The notes under the pieces: generated by a model
Database searches by the model: none
Told to the model about the DNA's origin: nothing
What the model saw: only the letters and a program-made list of their open reading frames with translations
Part shown: piece by piece, positions 56,234 to 64,000 of the stretch
Layout of the letters: each line of letters opens with the position of its first letter
Numbering within the stretch: the first letter of the stretch is position 1
Position numbers and translations under genes: made by a program
DNA from: PVC group bacterium
GTDB taxonomy: Bacteria; Verrucomicrobiota; Kiritimatiellia; CAIKKV01; CAITUY01
Direction: 5' to 3'
DNA length: 64,000 nucleotides
Assembly (NCBI GenBank): GCA_945870225.1
Contig: CAMBRF010000008.1
Location: forward strand, 32,021-96,020

Positions 56234-56632
56234 TTACTTGATCTCGACGGTGGCGCCAGCTTTCTCAAGGGTTTCCTTGAGCTTGGCCGCCTCGTCCTTG
56301 GTCACGCCTTCCTTGACCGTCTTGGGAGCCCCTTCAACCAGATCCTTCGATTCCTTCAAACCGAGGCCCGTGATTGTCCGGATTTCCTTGATGACGCCGA
56401 TCTTGTTGCCGCCGGCGCTCGCGAGCACGACCGTGAACTCGGTCTTCTCTTCGACCGGAGCCGCCGCCGCCGCACCGCCACCCGCCGCCATCATCGCCAT
56501 CGGAGCCGCGGCGCTCACGCCGAGACGCTGCTCCAGGGCTTTGACCAACTGCGACAACTCGAGCACACTGATGCTCTCGATGTACTTGACGATCTCTTCC
56601 ATCTTGCCTTCTAACTTGATTTCTTCAGACAT
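56234..56632 (-). CDS. rplL: 50S ribosomal protein L7/L12
   Basis: Stalk protein of 132 residues: N-terminal dimerisation helices, a flexible Ala-rich hinge (about residues 40-57), and the factor-binding C-domain ([20 protein letters not shown] and [16 protein letters not shown]). AAGGGAG lies upstream of ATG 56632. Confidence 0.99.
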   Translation of the reverse strand: MSEEIKLEGKMEEIVKYIESISVLELSQLVKALEQRLGVSAAAPMAMMAAGGGAAAAAPVEEKTEFTVVLASAGGNKIGVIKEIRTITGLGLKESKDLVEGAPKTVKEGVTKDEAAKLKETLEKAGATVEIK

Positions 56633-56658
56633 GGTATGTTCTCCCTTCTCTCTCAACA

Positions 56659-57177
56659 TCACTTCGTTGCGTTTTTCTTGTCTTCAATCGCCTTCAACAC
56701 ATACACGATGGTTGAAACCTTCTGCTTCATCACGCCCACCAGACGCGACAGCGGAGCCGCGATGGTCCCAACCACCTGGCCCAGCAACACCTCACGAGGC
56801 GGCAATTCCGCCAGAGTGTTAATCTGGGCGGGCGTCAGGACAAGATCGCCCATCACGCCGCCCTTAACCGTCGGCATGCCGCCTTCACCCGAGAATTTCT
56901 TGAGCGTCTTGGCCGCCTGGATCAGATCCGGACCCGTCACAATGGCCGACTGCCCCTTGAGCGACGCATCCAGCCCCATCCAGCCCTTGTCGCGCGAGAT
57001 CAACCGCAGCATGCGGTTCTTCACCACCTGCAGCTTCGCCCCGGACTTTTTCAACTGGCGGCGCAAGTCTGAAAATTGGTCCACTTTCAGGCCCCGGTAT
57101 TCGGCCACGATCACAAAGGACGAACCCTTGACCCGGGCGCCAACCTCGTCATAAATCGATTTCTTTTCTAATCTCAT
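56659..57177 (-). CDS. rplJ: 50S ribosomal protein L10
   Basis: A 172-residue stalk base that carries the L7/L12 dimers through its C-terminal helix. It has [41 protein letters not shown] and LVKNRML-like [12 protein letters not shown]. It sits directly upstream of rplL. Confidence 0.98.
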   Translation of the reverse strand: MRLEKKSIYDEVGARVKGSSFVIVAEYRGLKVDQFSDLRRQLKKSGAKLQVVKNRMLRLISRDKGWMGLDASLKGQSAIVTGPDLIQAAKTLKKFSGEGGMPTVKGGVMGDLVLTPAQINTLAELPPREVLLGQVVGTIAAPLSRLVGVMKQKVSTIVYVLKAIEDKKNATK

Positions 57178-57194
57178 CGAACTCGTCCCCTTGA

Positions 57195-57878
57195 CTAGTC
57201 CCGCACGTCCACACGCAGGCCAACGCCCATCGTGGAACTCAGTGTGCAGCGCTTGATGAATATACCCTTCGTCGCCGCCGGGCGCGTGGCGCGGATGGCC
57301 CCGATCACCGCCGTGACGTTTTCGATCAACTTCGGCTCGTCGAAGGACAGTTTGCCGAACGGCACCTGGCAGTTCCCGTTGCGATCCATCCGGAACTCCA
57401 CGCGTCCCGCCTTGCTCGCACGCACGGCGGAGGCCGTATCATCGGTCACGGTTCCCGTCTTCGGGTTCGGCATCAAGCCGCGGGGACCCAGAACCTTACC
57501 GAGTTTACGAACTTCCTTCATGGCATCCGGGGTCGCAATGGCGATATCAAACTCGGTCCAGCCGTTCTTGACCTTCTCGATCATATCCTCGTTGCCCACA
57601 TGATCGGCTCCCGCCGCGCGCGCCGCGTCGGCCGCCGTCCCGGCGGCAAACACCAGCACCCGGACGGTCTTACCCGTACCGTGCGGCAACCCGACCGTGC
57701 CACGAACCGTCTGGTCCGTCTTCTTCGTGTCCACCCCAAGGCGAATGGCCAGTTCGGCGGTTTCGTCGAACTTGGCCGTCTTGTGCGCCTTCAGGAAGCG
57801 AATCGCCTCCCCCAGGTCGTACACCTTGGACTCCACATCCTTCTCAATCTTCAGATATCTTTTTCCGTGCTTGGCCAT
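57195..57878 (-). CDS. rplA: 50S ribosomal protein L1
   Basis: A 227-residue L1-stalk protein for E-site tRNA release. It has DETAELAIRLGVDTKKTDQ, the signature KLGKVLGPRGLMPNPKTGTV, and NCQVPFGKLSF. In many bacteria L1 represses the rplKA mRNA; the target was not identified here. It starts 3 bp after rplK. Confidence 0.99.
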   Translation of the reverse strand: MAKHGKRYLKIEKDVESKVYDLGEAIRFLKAHKTAKFDETAELAIRLGVDTKKTDQTVRGTVGLPHGTGKTVRVLVFAAGTAADAARAAGADHVGNEDMIEKVKNGWTEFDIAIATPDAMKEVRKLGKVLGPRGLMPNPKTGTVTDDTASAVRASKAGRVEFRMDRNGNCQVPFGKLSFDEPKLIENVTAVIGAIRATRPAATKGIFIKRCTLSSTMGVGLRVDVRD

Positions 57879-57880
57879 GG

Positions 57881-58306
57881 CTAACGAACCACCTCGATTC
57901 CCATGCTGCGTGCCGTCCCCTCAACCATGCGGGCGGCGTGAGCTTCATCTGTTGCATTCAAATCATTGATCTTCGTCCGCACAATCTCCAGGATCTGCTC
58001 GGACGTCACCTTGCCCACCTTGTCGCGATTCGGCTGGGCCGAACCCTTGGCCAGACCGGCGGCGCGCTTCAACAGCGAAGACGCAGGCGGACTCTTGGTG
58101 ATGAACGTGAACGACCGATCCTGATAGACCGTGATAATCACCGGAACCACCAGCCCCGAGAGTTTCTGGGTCGCCGCGTTAAACTGCTTGCAGAACTCCA
58201 TGATGTTCACACCATGCTGACCCAACGCCGGGCCAACGGGAGGCGCCGGATTAGCGGCCCCAGCCGGGATCTGCAGCTTGATCTTGCCTGTTACTTTCTT
58301 TGCCAT
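57881..58306 (-). CDS. rplK: 50S ribosomal protein L11
   Basis: A 141-residue GTPase-centre protein. It carries [20 protein letters not shown] with the conserved prolines of the thiostrepton site, [15 protein letters not shown], and a C-terminal rRNA-binding domain ending [19 protein letters not shown]. Confidence 0.99.
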   Translation of the reverse strand: MAKKVTGKIKLQIPAGAANPAPPVGPALGQHGVNIMEFCKQFNAATQKLSGLVVPVIITVYQDRSFTFITKSPPASSLLKRAAGLAKGSAQPNRDKVGKVTSEQILEIVRTKINDLNATDEAHAARMVEGTARSMGIEVVR

Positions 58307-58375
58307 ATCGCTCCCCTATCCTTCATCCCGCCCGCCCGGCACCCCATGCCGGCCATCAGGCGGTTCGACGAAGGC

Positions 58376-58927
58376 TCACTGCCGCTCTACCTGCCAATAT
58401 TCGAGTTCCACGGGCGCTGTCCGCCCGAAAATCGCCACGGACACCTTCAGTTTGCCGCGCTCCGCATCCATCTCGTCCACCACCCCGGTGAAGTTCATGA
58501 ACGGACCGTCGGTAATCTTGAGTGTCTCCCCAATCTCGTAGATGACCTTGGGTTTGACCTTTTCCTTCTTCTCTTCCATCTGGAACAGAAGCACATCCAC
58601 TTCCTCCGCCCGCAGCGGAGCCGGTCGCTCCCCCCCCACAAACCCGATCACCCCGGGCGTCTCACGTATGAAATACCAGACCTTCTCGACAACCTGACGA
58701 TTGTCGTCATAAAGCATCACATGCACTAACACGTATCCGGGAAAGAACTTGCGGGTGATGGTGCTCTTGACACCCTTTTTCACCTCGGAGACTTTCTCCG
58801 TCGGGATCATCACCTGATCCAGATAATCCCGCAACTCCTCCTTGTCCAGGCGTCGCTCGATGCTCTCCTTGACCTTGGCCTCCTGGCCGGTCAATGTATG
58901 AAGCACAAACCACTGTTTTTCGCTCAT
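58376..58927 (-). CDS. nusG: Transcription termination/antitermination protein NusG
   Basis: A 182-residue elongation factor. NGN domain (KQWFVLHTLTGQEAKVKESI, FFPGYVLVHV) and C-terminal KOW domain (GETLKITDGPFMNFTGVVDE). Start ATG 58927 (MSEKQW); earlier in-frame starts would overlap secE. Compared with E. coli NusG there is a short Lys/Glu-rich insertion between the domains (about residues 110-125). Confidence 0.98.
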   Translation of the reverse strand: MSEKQWFVLHTLTGQEAKVKESIERRLDKEELRDYLDQVMIPTEKVSEVKKGVKSTITRKFFPGYVLVHVMLYDDNRQVVEKVWYFIRETPGVIGFVGGERPAPLRAEEVDVLLFQMEEKKEKVKPKVIYEIGETLKITDGPFMNFTGVVDEMDAERGKLKVSVAIFGRTAPVELEYWQVERQ

Positions 58928-58950
58928 GAAAACCCCGGAACGATGGGCCG

Positions 58951-59154
58951 CTAGCGCGCTAGCAAGCCGATGATTTTTCCCAGAACCGTGTCGCACACCG
59001 ACACGAATACAGCGAACAACACAACCGAAATGATCACGACCACAGTGGACTCGATCAGCTCACTGCGCGTCGGCCAGGTGGACTTGAGCAGCTCTTCCCG
59101 GACACTTCCCAGGAACGACCGCACCGCCCGCATACTATCCATAACTTTATTCAC
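58951..59154 (-). CDS. secE: Preprotein translocase subunit SecE
   Basis: A 67-residue single-membrane-span form: amphipathic helix with the conserved EELLKSTWPTRSELIEST, then one hydrophobic segment (VVVIISVVLFAVFVSVCDTVLG split over residues 38-59). It stabilises SecY. The secE-nusG pair is standard. Confidence 0.95.
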   Translation of the reverse strand: MNKVMDSMRAVRSFLGSVREELLKSTWPTRSELIESTVVVIISVVLFAVFVSVCDTVLGKIIGLLAR

Positions 59155-59174
59155 GGAATCTCCGCCTCAAATGG

Positions 59175-59247
59175 CAGGGCAGGAGGGACTTGAACCCCCA
59201 ACAGCCGGTTTTGGAGACCGGTACTCTGCCAGTTGAGCTACTGCCCT
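59175..59247 (-). tRNA. tRNA-Trp (anticodon CCA)
   Basis: A 73-nt cloverleaf: acceptor AGGGCAG/CTGCCCT, D-arm GCTC...GAGT, anticodon loop TCTCCAAAA with anticodon CCA, and T-loop GGTTCAAGT. The discriminator base is G, as usual for tRNA-Trp. CCA is not encoded. It lies between rpmG and secE within the same transcription unit. Confidence 0.97.
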
Positions 59248-59282
59248 GTAACAGGCCAACCCCTCTCCCGCTTTCGCGGAAC

Positions 59283-59435
59283 TTAACGGGTTTCCTTATG
59301 AGTGGTATGCTTCTTCTCGAACCGGCAGTACTTCTTGATCTCCAGCCGGTCGGGCGTCAGCCGTTTGTTTTTCGTCGTCGTATAGTTCCGACGCTTGCAC
59401 TCCGTGCACGCCAGAATTACCTGTTCCCTTGGCAT
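59283..59435 (-). CDS. rpmG: 50S ribosomal protein L33
   Basis: A 50-residue protein, start [20 protein letters not shown] and end [11 protein letters not shown]10, C13 and C37 are present, but the fourth zinc Cys (expected at about residue 40) is Glu, so the zinc ribbon is incomplete. It lies between tuf and tRNA-Trp; the tuf-rpmG-tRNA-Trp-secE-nusG arrangement is common in bacteria. Confidence 0.96.
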   Translation of the reverse strand: MPREQVILACTECKRRNYTTTKNKRLTPDRLEIKKYCRFEKKHTTHKETR

Positions 59436-59519
59436 TGCGAACCATCCTTACAGTGCATCGAGCGGCGGCCTCTCGGCTCACCGCTCCGCACGGCTGCCCG
59501 GCTCATGGCCGGAACGTCG

Positions 59520-60728
<1,209 letters not shown>

Positions 60729-60786
60729 AACACGTACTCCTTTTGCTTCTCTCCCTCGACTTGCGATCGGACTTCCAACCTGATGG

Positions 60787-60859
60787 AGCCCACGAGCGGG
60801 ATTGAACCGCTGACCTCGTCCTTACCAAGGACGTGCTCTACCAACTGAGCTACATGGGC
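60787..60859 (-). tRNA. tRNA-Thr (anticodon GGT)
   Basis: A 73-nt cloverleaf: acceptor GCCCATG/CGTGGGC, D-arm AGCTCAGTTGGTAGAGC, anticodon stem CGTCC/GGACG with loop TTGGTAA (anticodon GGT), and T-loop GGTTCAATCC. CCA is not encoded. It is the first gene of the superoperon, just upstream of tuf. Confidence 0.97.
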
Positions 60860-60907
60860 AGCAATTCCATTCCTCACTCAAAAATAAAGACAACAAAAAG
60901 CAATCAC

Positions 60908-60940
60908 TTCTGTTCTCGCCCACTCTGTCGAAGAACAGAA
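60908..60940 (-). promoter_or_regulatory. Leader hairpin of the tRNA-Thr/tuf transcript
   Basis: TTCTGTTCT (60908-60916) and AGAACAGAA (60932-60940) form a perfect 9-bp stem with a 15-nt loop in the ~140-nt leader. On the reverse strand it is followed within about 8 nt by GCTTTTTG and further T-rich sequence, which resembles a weak attenuator or a processing site. Confidence 0.45.
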
Positions 60941-61007
60941 AGAAAAGCCCTCTGTTACGCTATAGAACACCCCTGATGGACTCTGTCGCCCATAATCAGA
61001 ACCGCGA

Positions 61008-61035
61008 AATGTACCAAAAGAGAGGGGATAGTCAA
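61008..61035 (-). promoter_or_regulatory. Promoter of the translation superoperon
   Basis: On the reverse strand TTGACT (61035-61030) and TACATT (61013-61008) are 16 bp apart. This is the only good promoter seen upstream of tRNA-Thr and probably drives at least tRNA-Thr and tuf. Confidence 0.6.
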
Positions 61036-61164
61036 CCCCTTTGTGAAAAATAATTTCCGATATTATTTCCGACCCTGAAAAGCCGTTTGCCGGTTGCACC
61101 CAGTGGGGAATTGTGGCAGATTTTAATCGGCCCGCCGGCATGGCGCGGTCACGGAGATACAATC

Positions 61165-61884
61165 TTGCCGCACTCACTGCTCACCATCAAGGACTTGGCC
61201 GCCTACCTGCACGTGGCTCAGGAGGATCTCGCCCTCCTGGTCAAACGCAACGAAATCCCCCATAAAATGCAGGGCGACCGCGCCATGTTCCGCCGTTCCG
61301 AAATCGACAGCTGGGCCTCGCAACGCATCCTGAAACTGCCGGAACAACGCCTGACCGCCTATCACTCGCGCTCCTCCACCGGCCTGCAGAATATCGGCCA
61401 GGGCGAACCGCTCATGCCGCGCCTGTTCACCACCGACCGCATCAACCCGCAACTCTCCTCACGCACCAAGGCCTCCGCGATTCAGGACATGGTGCGACTG
61501 GCCGCCGCCACCGACCTCGTCTCCGATCCCGGCGAATTGCTCCGCATGATCGATGAGCGCGAAAAAATGTGCTCCACGGCGCTCGCCGGCGGCATGGCCC
61601 TCCTCCATCCGCGTCACCATGACCCCTATATGTTTGCCGAATCCTTCATCGTTCTGGGTCGAACCATCCAGTCCATCCATTTCGGATCCGCCGACGGGGC
61701 CCCCACCGACCTGTTCTTCCTCGTCTGCTGCCAGGACGATCGGCTCCACCTGCACACTCTGGCGCGCCTCTGCACCATGTGCATGCAGACCGGCCTGCTC
61801 GAAACCCTGCGGACCGCGGACAGCGCCGGGGCCATGCTGGCCAGCCTGTGCGCCGCCGAGGAGGAGATCATACGCCGCCTGTGA
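61165..61884 (+). CDS. HTH (excisionase-type) - PTS EIIA(Ntr)-like fusion protein
   Basis: A 239-residue protein. Residues about 5-58 are a MerR/excisionase-like helix-turn-helix (LLTIKDLAAYLHV...FRRSEIDSWAS), and about 85-238 a PtsN-like EIIA domain (LSSRTKASAIQDMVRLA, LAGGMALLHPRHHDP) whose likely phosphorylated His is H148. No ATG occurs before the HTH; TTG 61165 with GGAG 8 nt upstream is chosen. It is probably a DNA-linked sensor of the nitrogen-type phosphotransfer system. It overlaps the next gene by 4 bp. Confidence 0.82.
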   Translation: MPHSLLTIKDLAAYLHVAQEDLALLVKRNEIPHKMQGDRAMFRRSEIDSWASQRILKLPEQRLTAYHSRSSTGLQNIGQGEPLMPRLFTTDRINPQLSSRTKASAIQDMVRLAAATDLVSDPGELLRMIDEREKMCSTALAGGMALLHPRHHDPYMFAESFIVLGRTIQSIHFGSADGAPTDLFFLVCCQDDRLHLHTLARLCTMCMQTGLLETLRTADSAGAMLASLCAAEEEIIRRL

Positions 61885-63623
61885 ACCTCTGCTCTTTTCA
61901 TGATTCGGCGTCCGGACAGTGGCTGACCTTCCGCAACCCCGTCCGCATCGTGATCGCCAATACGCCCTCCGAGGTCCTTCCCGCACTCGACCTCATCGAG
62001 ACGCTGGTCAACACCCGCCTCCTCCACGCGGCAGGCTTTATCAGCTATGAGGCCGCCCCCGCTTTTGACGCCAGCTTGAATGTCCGACCCGACTCCTCCG
62101 GATTTCCCCTCCTCTGGTTCGGACTTTACGAGGCCCCGGAAATACAGACCACCCTTCCCACCCCCGCCAACCACCCCGCGCCCCCGCCCGCCACCTGGAG
62201 TCCGTCTATCACCCCTGACCAGTATCGCGACGCCATGGCCCGGCTCCACACCTACCTCTACAATGGGGACACTTATCAGGTAAACTACTCCCACCGCCTC
62301 CAGGCCCCTTTCTCGAATGAACCCTGGCCCTTCTTCGCCAACCTCGTCCAGGCCCAGAACGCCCACCACGCCGCATTTGTGGAAACCGACCGGTTCGCCC
62401 TGTGCTCCGCCTCCCCGGAACTATTCTTTCAACTGGAGGGCGACCACATCACGGCCCGCCCCATGAAGGGCACAGCCCCCCGCGGCCGCACCACGGAAGA
62501 AGACCGGGCTTGCGGCGAGGCCCTCCGCCAATCCCCCAAGGATCGGGCCGAAAACGTGATGATCGTCGATATGATCCGTAATGATCTGGGCCGCATCGCC
62601 ACGCCCGGGTCGGTCGAACCCTCCGCGCTCTTCACCCTGGAACGCTATCCGACCGCCTGGCAGATGACCTCCACCGTCTCCGCCCACACCCATGCCTCCG
62701 TACGCGAGATCCTCACCGCCCTCTTCCCCTGCGCCTCCATCACGGGCGCCCCAAAATCACGCACCATGGCTATCATCGCCGAACTGGAAACTGCCCCCCG
62801 TCGCATTTACACCGGCACCATCGGGTTCATCGCCCCCAACCGTCAGGCCCGTTTTAACGTCGCCATTCGCACCGTCCTGATCGATAAGGCCGCCGGAACG
62901 GCGGAATACGGCGTGGGCGGCGGCATCGTGTGGGACTCCACCAGCCTGTCTGAATATGAGGAATGCCGGACCAAGGCGCGCGTCCTGACCGATCAACGCC
63001 CGGAGTTCCAATTGCTGGAAACCCTGCTCTGGACACCCGAAGACGGCGCTTTCCTGCTCGACCGGCACCTCCAGCGCCTGGCCGGGTCGGCTGATTACTT
63101 CGACTACCGGGCTTCTGAGCCCGAGATCCGGGCGGCCCTGCAATCCTGGATCGATACCCGTCCCGCCGGTCCGCACCGACTCCGCCTGCTCGTCGCCCGG
63201 GACGGCACCGTCACACTTCAGTCGCAACCCATTCAAGCTTCGCTAGATACACCCGTCAAGGTCGCGCTGGCCCCCTCACCCGTTGACCCTTCCAATCCGT
63301 TTCTTTTCCACAAAACCACGCACCGCCAGATCTACGAACAGGCCCGATCCGCCTGCCCGGATTGTGAGGACGTCCTCCTGTGGAATCCCGCCGGAGAACT
63401 TACCGAATCAACCATCGCCAATCTCGTCGCCGATCTGGACGGTGACCTCGTCACTCCGCCCATCGCCTGCGGCCTGCTTCCCGGCACGTTCCGCGCCGCC
63501 CTACTGGCCGAAGGCCGGATTCGCGAAAAGGTCCTGCATGTTGCTGATCTCCCAAAGTGCCGCCACCTCTGGCTCATCAATTCCGTCCGCAAATGGCGCA
63601 CCGCCGTTCTAGCCGGCCACTAA
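61881..63623 (+). CDS. pabB: Aminodeoxychorismate synthase component I fused to aminodeoxychorismate lyase (PabB-PabC)
   Basis: A 580-residue folate-pathway enzyme for 4-aminobenzoate. The chorismate-binding half (about residues 105-370) has RPMKGTAPRG (193-202), DMIRNDLGR (230-238), the FPCASITGAPK motif (282-292) and GVGGGIVWDS. The C-terminal part (about 377-580) is a fold-type IV PLP domain with the likely cofactor Lys K478 (FHKTTHR) and GELTESTIANL (505-515). GTG start 61881 overlaps the preceding stop (GTGA). The glutaminase subunit PabA is not nearby. Confidence 0.93.
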   Translation: MNLCSFHDSASGQWLTFRNPVRIVIANTPSEVLPALDLIETLVNTRLLHAAGFISYEAAPAFDASLNVRPDSSGFPLLWFGLYEAPEIQTTLPTPANHPAPPPATWSPSITPDQYRDAMARLHTYLYNGDTYQVNYSHRLQAPFSNEPWPFFANLVQAQNAHHAAFVETDRFALCSASPELFFQLEGDHITARPMKGTAPRGRTTEEDRACGEALRQSPKDRAENVMIVDMIRNDLGRIATPGSVEPSALFTLERYPTAWQMTSTVSAHTHASVREILTALFPCASITGAPKSRTMAIIAELETAPRRIYTGTIGFIAPNRQARFNVAIRTVLIDKAAGTAEYGVGGGIVWDSTSLSEYEECRTKARVLTDQRPEFQLLETLLWTPEDGAFLLDRHLQRLAGSADYFDYRASEPEIRAALQSWIDTRPAGPHRLRLLVARDGTVTLQSQPIQASLDTPVKVALAPSPVDPSNPFLFHKTTHRQIYEQARSACPDCEDVLLWNPAGELTESTIANLVADLDGDLVTPPIACGLLPGTFRAALLAEGRIREKVLHVADLPKCRHLWLINSVRKWRTAVLAGH

Positions 63624-63913
63624 TTTTCATAACCCTTCCCCTCCCCATCCTGACCATCCTGTCAAAATCTCCTCCTTCCCAATCCTCCTGATCTATCGGC
63701 CCTGCGACAGCGGCGGATCCGCCGTTGTCGCCTTAGCGTGCTTTGCGAGCTTCTGTTCAAAGTTCTTCATCCTCCATCCTGACCATCCTGTTAATCCTGT
63801 CAAAAAACCCCCGGCCTGCTAGATCCCTAATCCATCTACCCTGCGGCTCGACGGCGGAAAGGATTGACCACTCCCAGCCGTTGCAGTAGTTTTTACACAG
63901 GAAAGGGAACAAC
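63624..63913. other. Noncoding region with degenerate short repeats
   Basis: About 290 bp. It contains two similar blocks, each made of CATCCTG-type units followed by GATC-, ATCTACC/ATCGGCC- and CTGCG...CGGCGG-like sequence, the first from 63647 and the second from 63774. A 14-bp palindrome CGGCGGATCCGCCG lies at 63712-63725. No gene is supported. Confidence 0.6.
63647..63806. repeat. Degenerate CATCCTG-unit repeats, two blocks
   Basis: Copy 1 (63647-63668) and copy 2 (63774-63806) share CCATCCTGACCATCCTGT and end CTGTCAAAA; copy 2 has an additional TTAATCCTGT unit. On the reverse strand the unit reads roughly nnCAGGATn with a period of 9-10 bp. They look like a decayed intergenic minisatellite. 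Confidence 0.6.
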
Positions 63914-64000
63914 ATGAATCACCTCAAAATGATCCAGCAATTTCTGGCCGAAAAGCGGAACTTTGAGGACCTGCCCGAGTTTGGCTTTCCCTTCATCACC
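63914..64000 (+). CDS. Partial gene of unknown function, cut by the window edge
   Basis: Open frame of 29 codons starting MNHLKMIQQFLAEKRNF and running off the right end. AGGAAAGGG lies 5-8 nt before the ATG, a strong ribosome site. Too little is visible to assign a family. It is a soluble-looking, amphipathic N-terminus with no signal peptide. Confidence 0.7.
   Translation, partial: MNHLKMIQQFLAEKRNFEDLPEFGFPFIT

Larger units (their letters stand above)
60860..61164. other. Divergent noncoding region holding the superoperon leader
   Basis: About 305 bp between tRNA-Thr and the HTH-EIIA gene. It holds the reverse-strand promoter at 61008-61035 and a leader hairpin at 60908-60940. No convincing gene is present: the one open frame on the reverse strand has no ribosome site and overlaps the promoter. 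Confidence 0.6.

Noticed and set aside
60878..61177. 99-codon reverse open frame upstream of tRNA-Thr
   Set aside because: It spans the superoperon promoter and leader and shows no coding features.

Overview
The window is bacterial chromosomal DNA of moderately high G+C. Several traits point to the PVC superphylum, probably Verrucomicrobiota or Kiritimatiellota: a Minf_1886-like protein, multiple prepilin-type proteins (one with an H-x-DG-like C-terminus), an EF-Tu with an atypical switch I, a giant Asn/Thr/Ser-rich exported protein, and zinc-type S14, L24, L36 and S4. The lineage is inferred from gene content and protein style. There is no rRNA gene to settle it.

Layout. (1) 1-11 kb holds metabolic and transport genes: kup potassium uptake, an AI-2E/PerM-type permease, a HIT protein, a compact forward run (Minf_1886-like, tandem M16 peptidase, pgi, rfbD), then on the reverse strand a TIM-barrel sugar isomerase-like protein and an exported nitrilase-superfamily hydrolase. 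(2) 11-12.6 kb has one small gene (HU-like) flanked by about 1.3 kb of noncoding DNA. That DNA holds a perfect 19-bp inverted repeat, good intrinsic terminators on both strands, and two candidate small RNAs. (3) 12.6-29.3 kb is a pseudopilus/type II secretion-like island. It has an isolated prepilin protein, a 2930-residue secreted repeat protein on the + strand, and a convergent - strand set: gspF, then six prepilin-like genes and a GspK-like gene. A near-consensus promoter lies between gspF and the first pilin. No gspD, gspE or prepilin peptidase is in the window. (4) 29.4-61.0 kb is a continuous - strand translation/transcription superoperon in which the classical tuf, secE-nusG, L11, rif, str, S10, spc and alpha clusters are joined: tRNA-Thr, tuf, rpmG, tRNA-Trp, secE, nusG, rplKAJL, rpoBC, rpsL, rpsG, fusA, S10-spc genes, secY, adk, map, rpmJ, rpsM, rpsK, rpsD, rpoA, rplQ. 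It ends at a strong terminator near 29.43 kb. rpmD and infA are absent from their usual places, and a predicted exported coiled-coil protein sits between rpsS and rplV. (5) 61.1-63.6 kb is a + strand pair: a HTH-EIIA(Ntr) fusion starting with TTG, overlapping a PabB-PabC fusion. Degenerate intergenic repeats and the first 29 codons of an unidentified gene follow at the right edge.

The most notable observations are the altered effector loop of EF-Tu, the exported protein embedded in the S10 operon, the giant repeat protein beside a pseudopilin operon, and the candidate RNAs downstream of the HU gene. All statements come from reading the sequence and from knowledge of the families. No database search was run.
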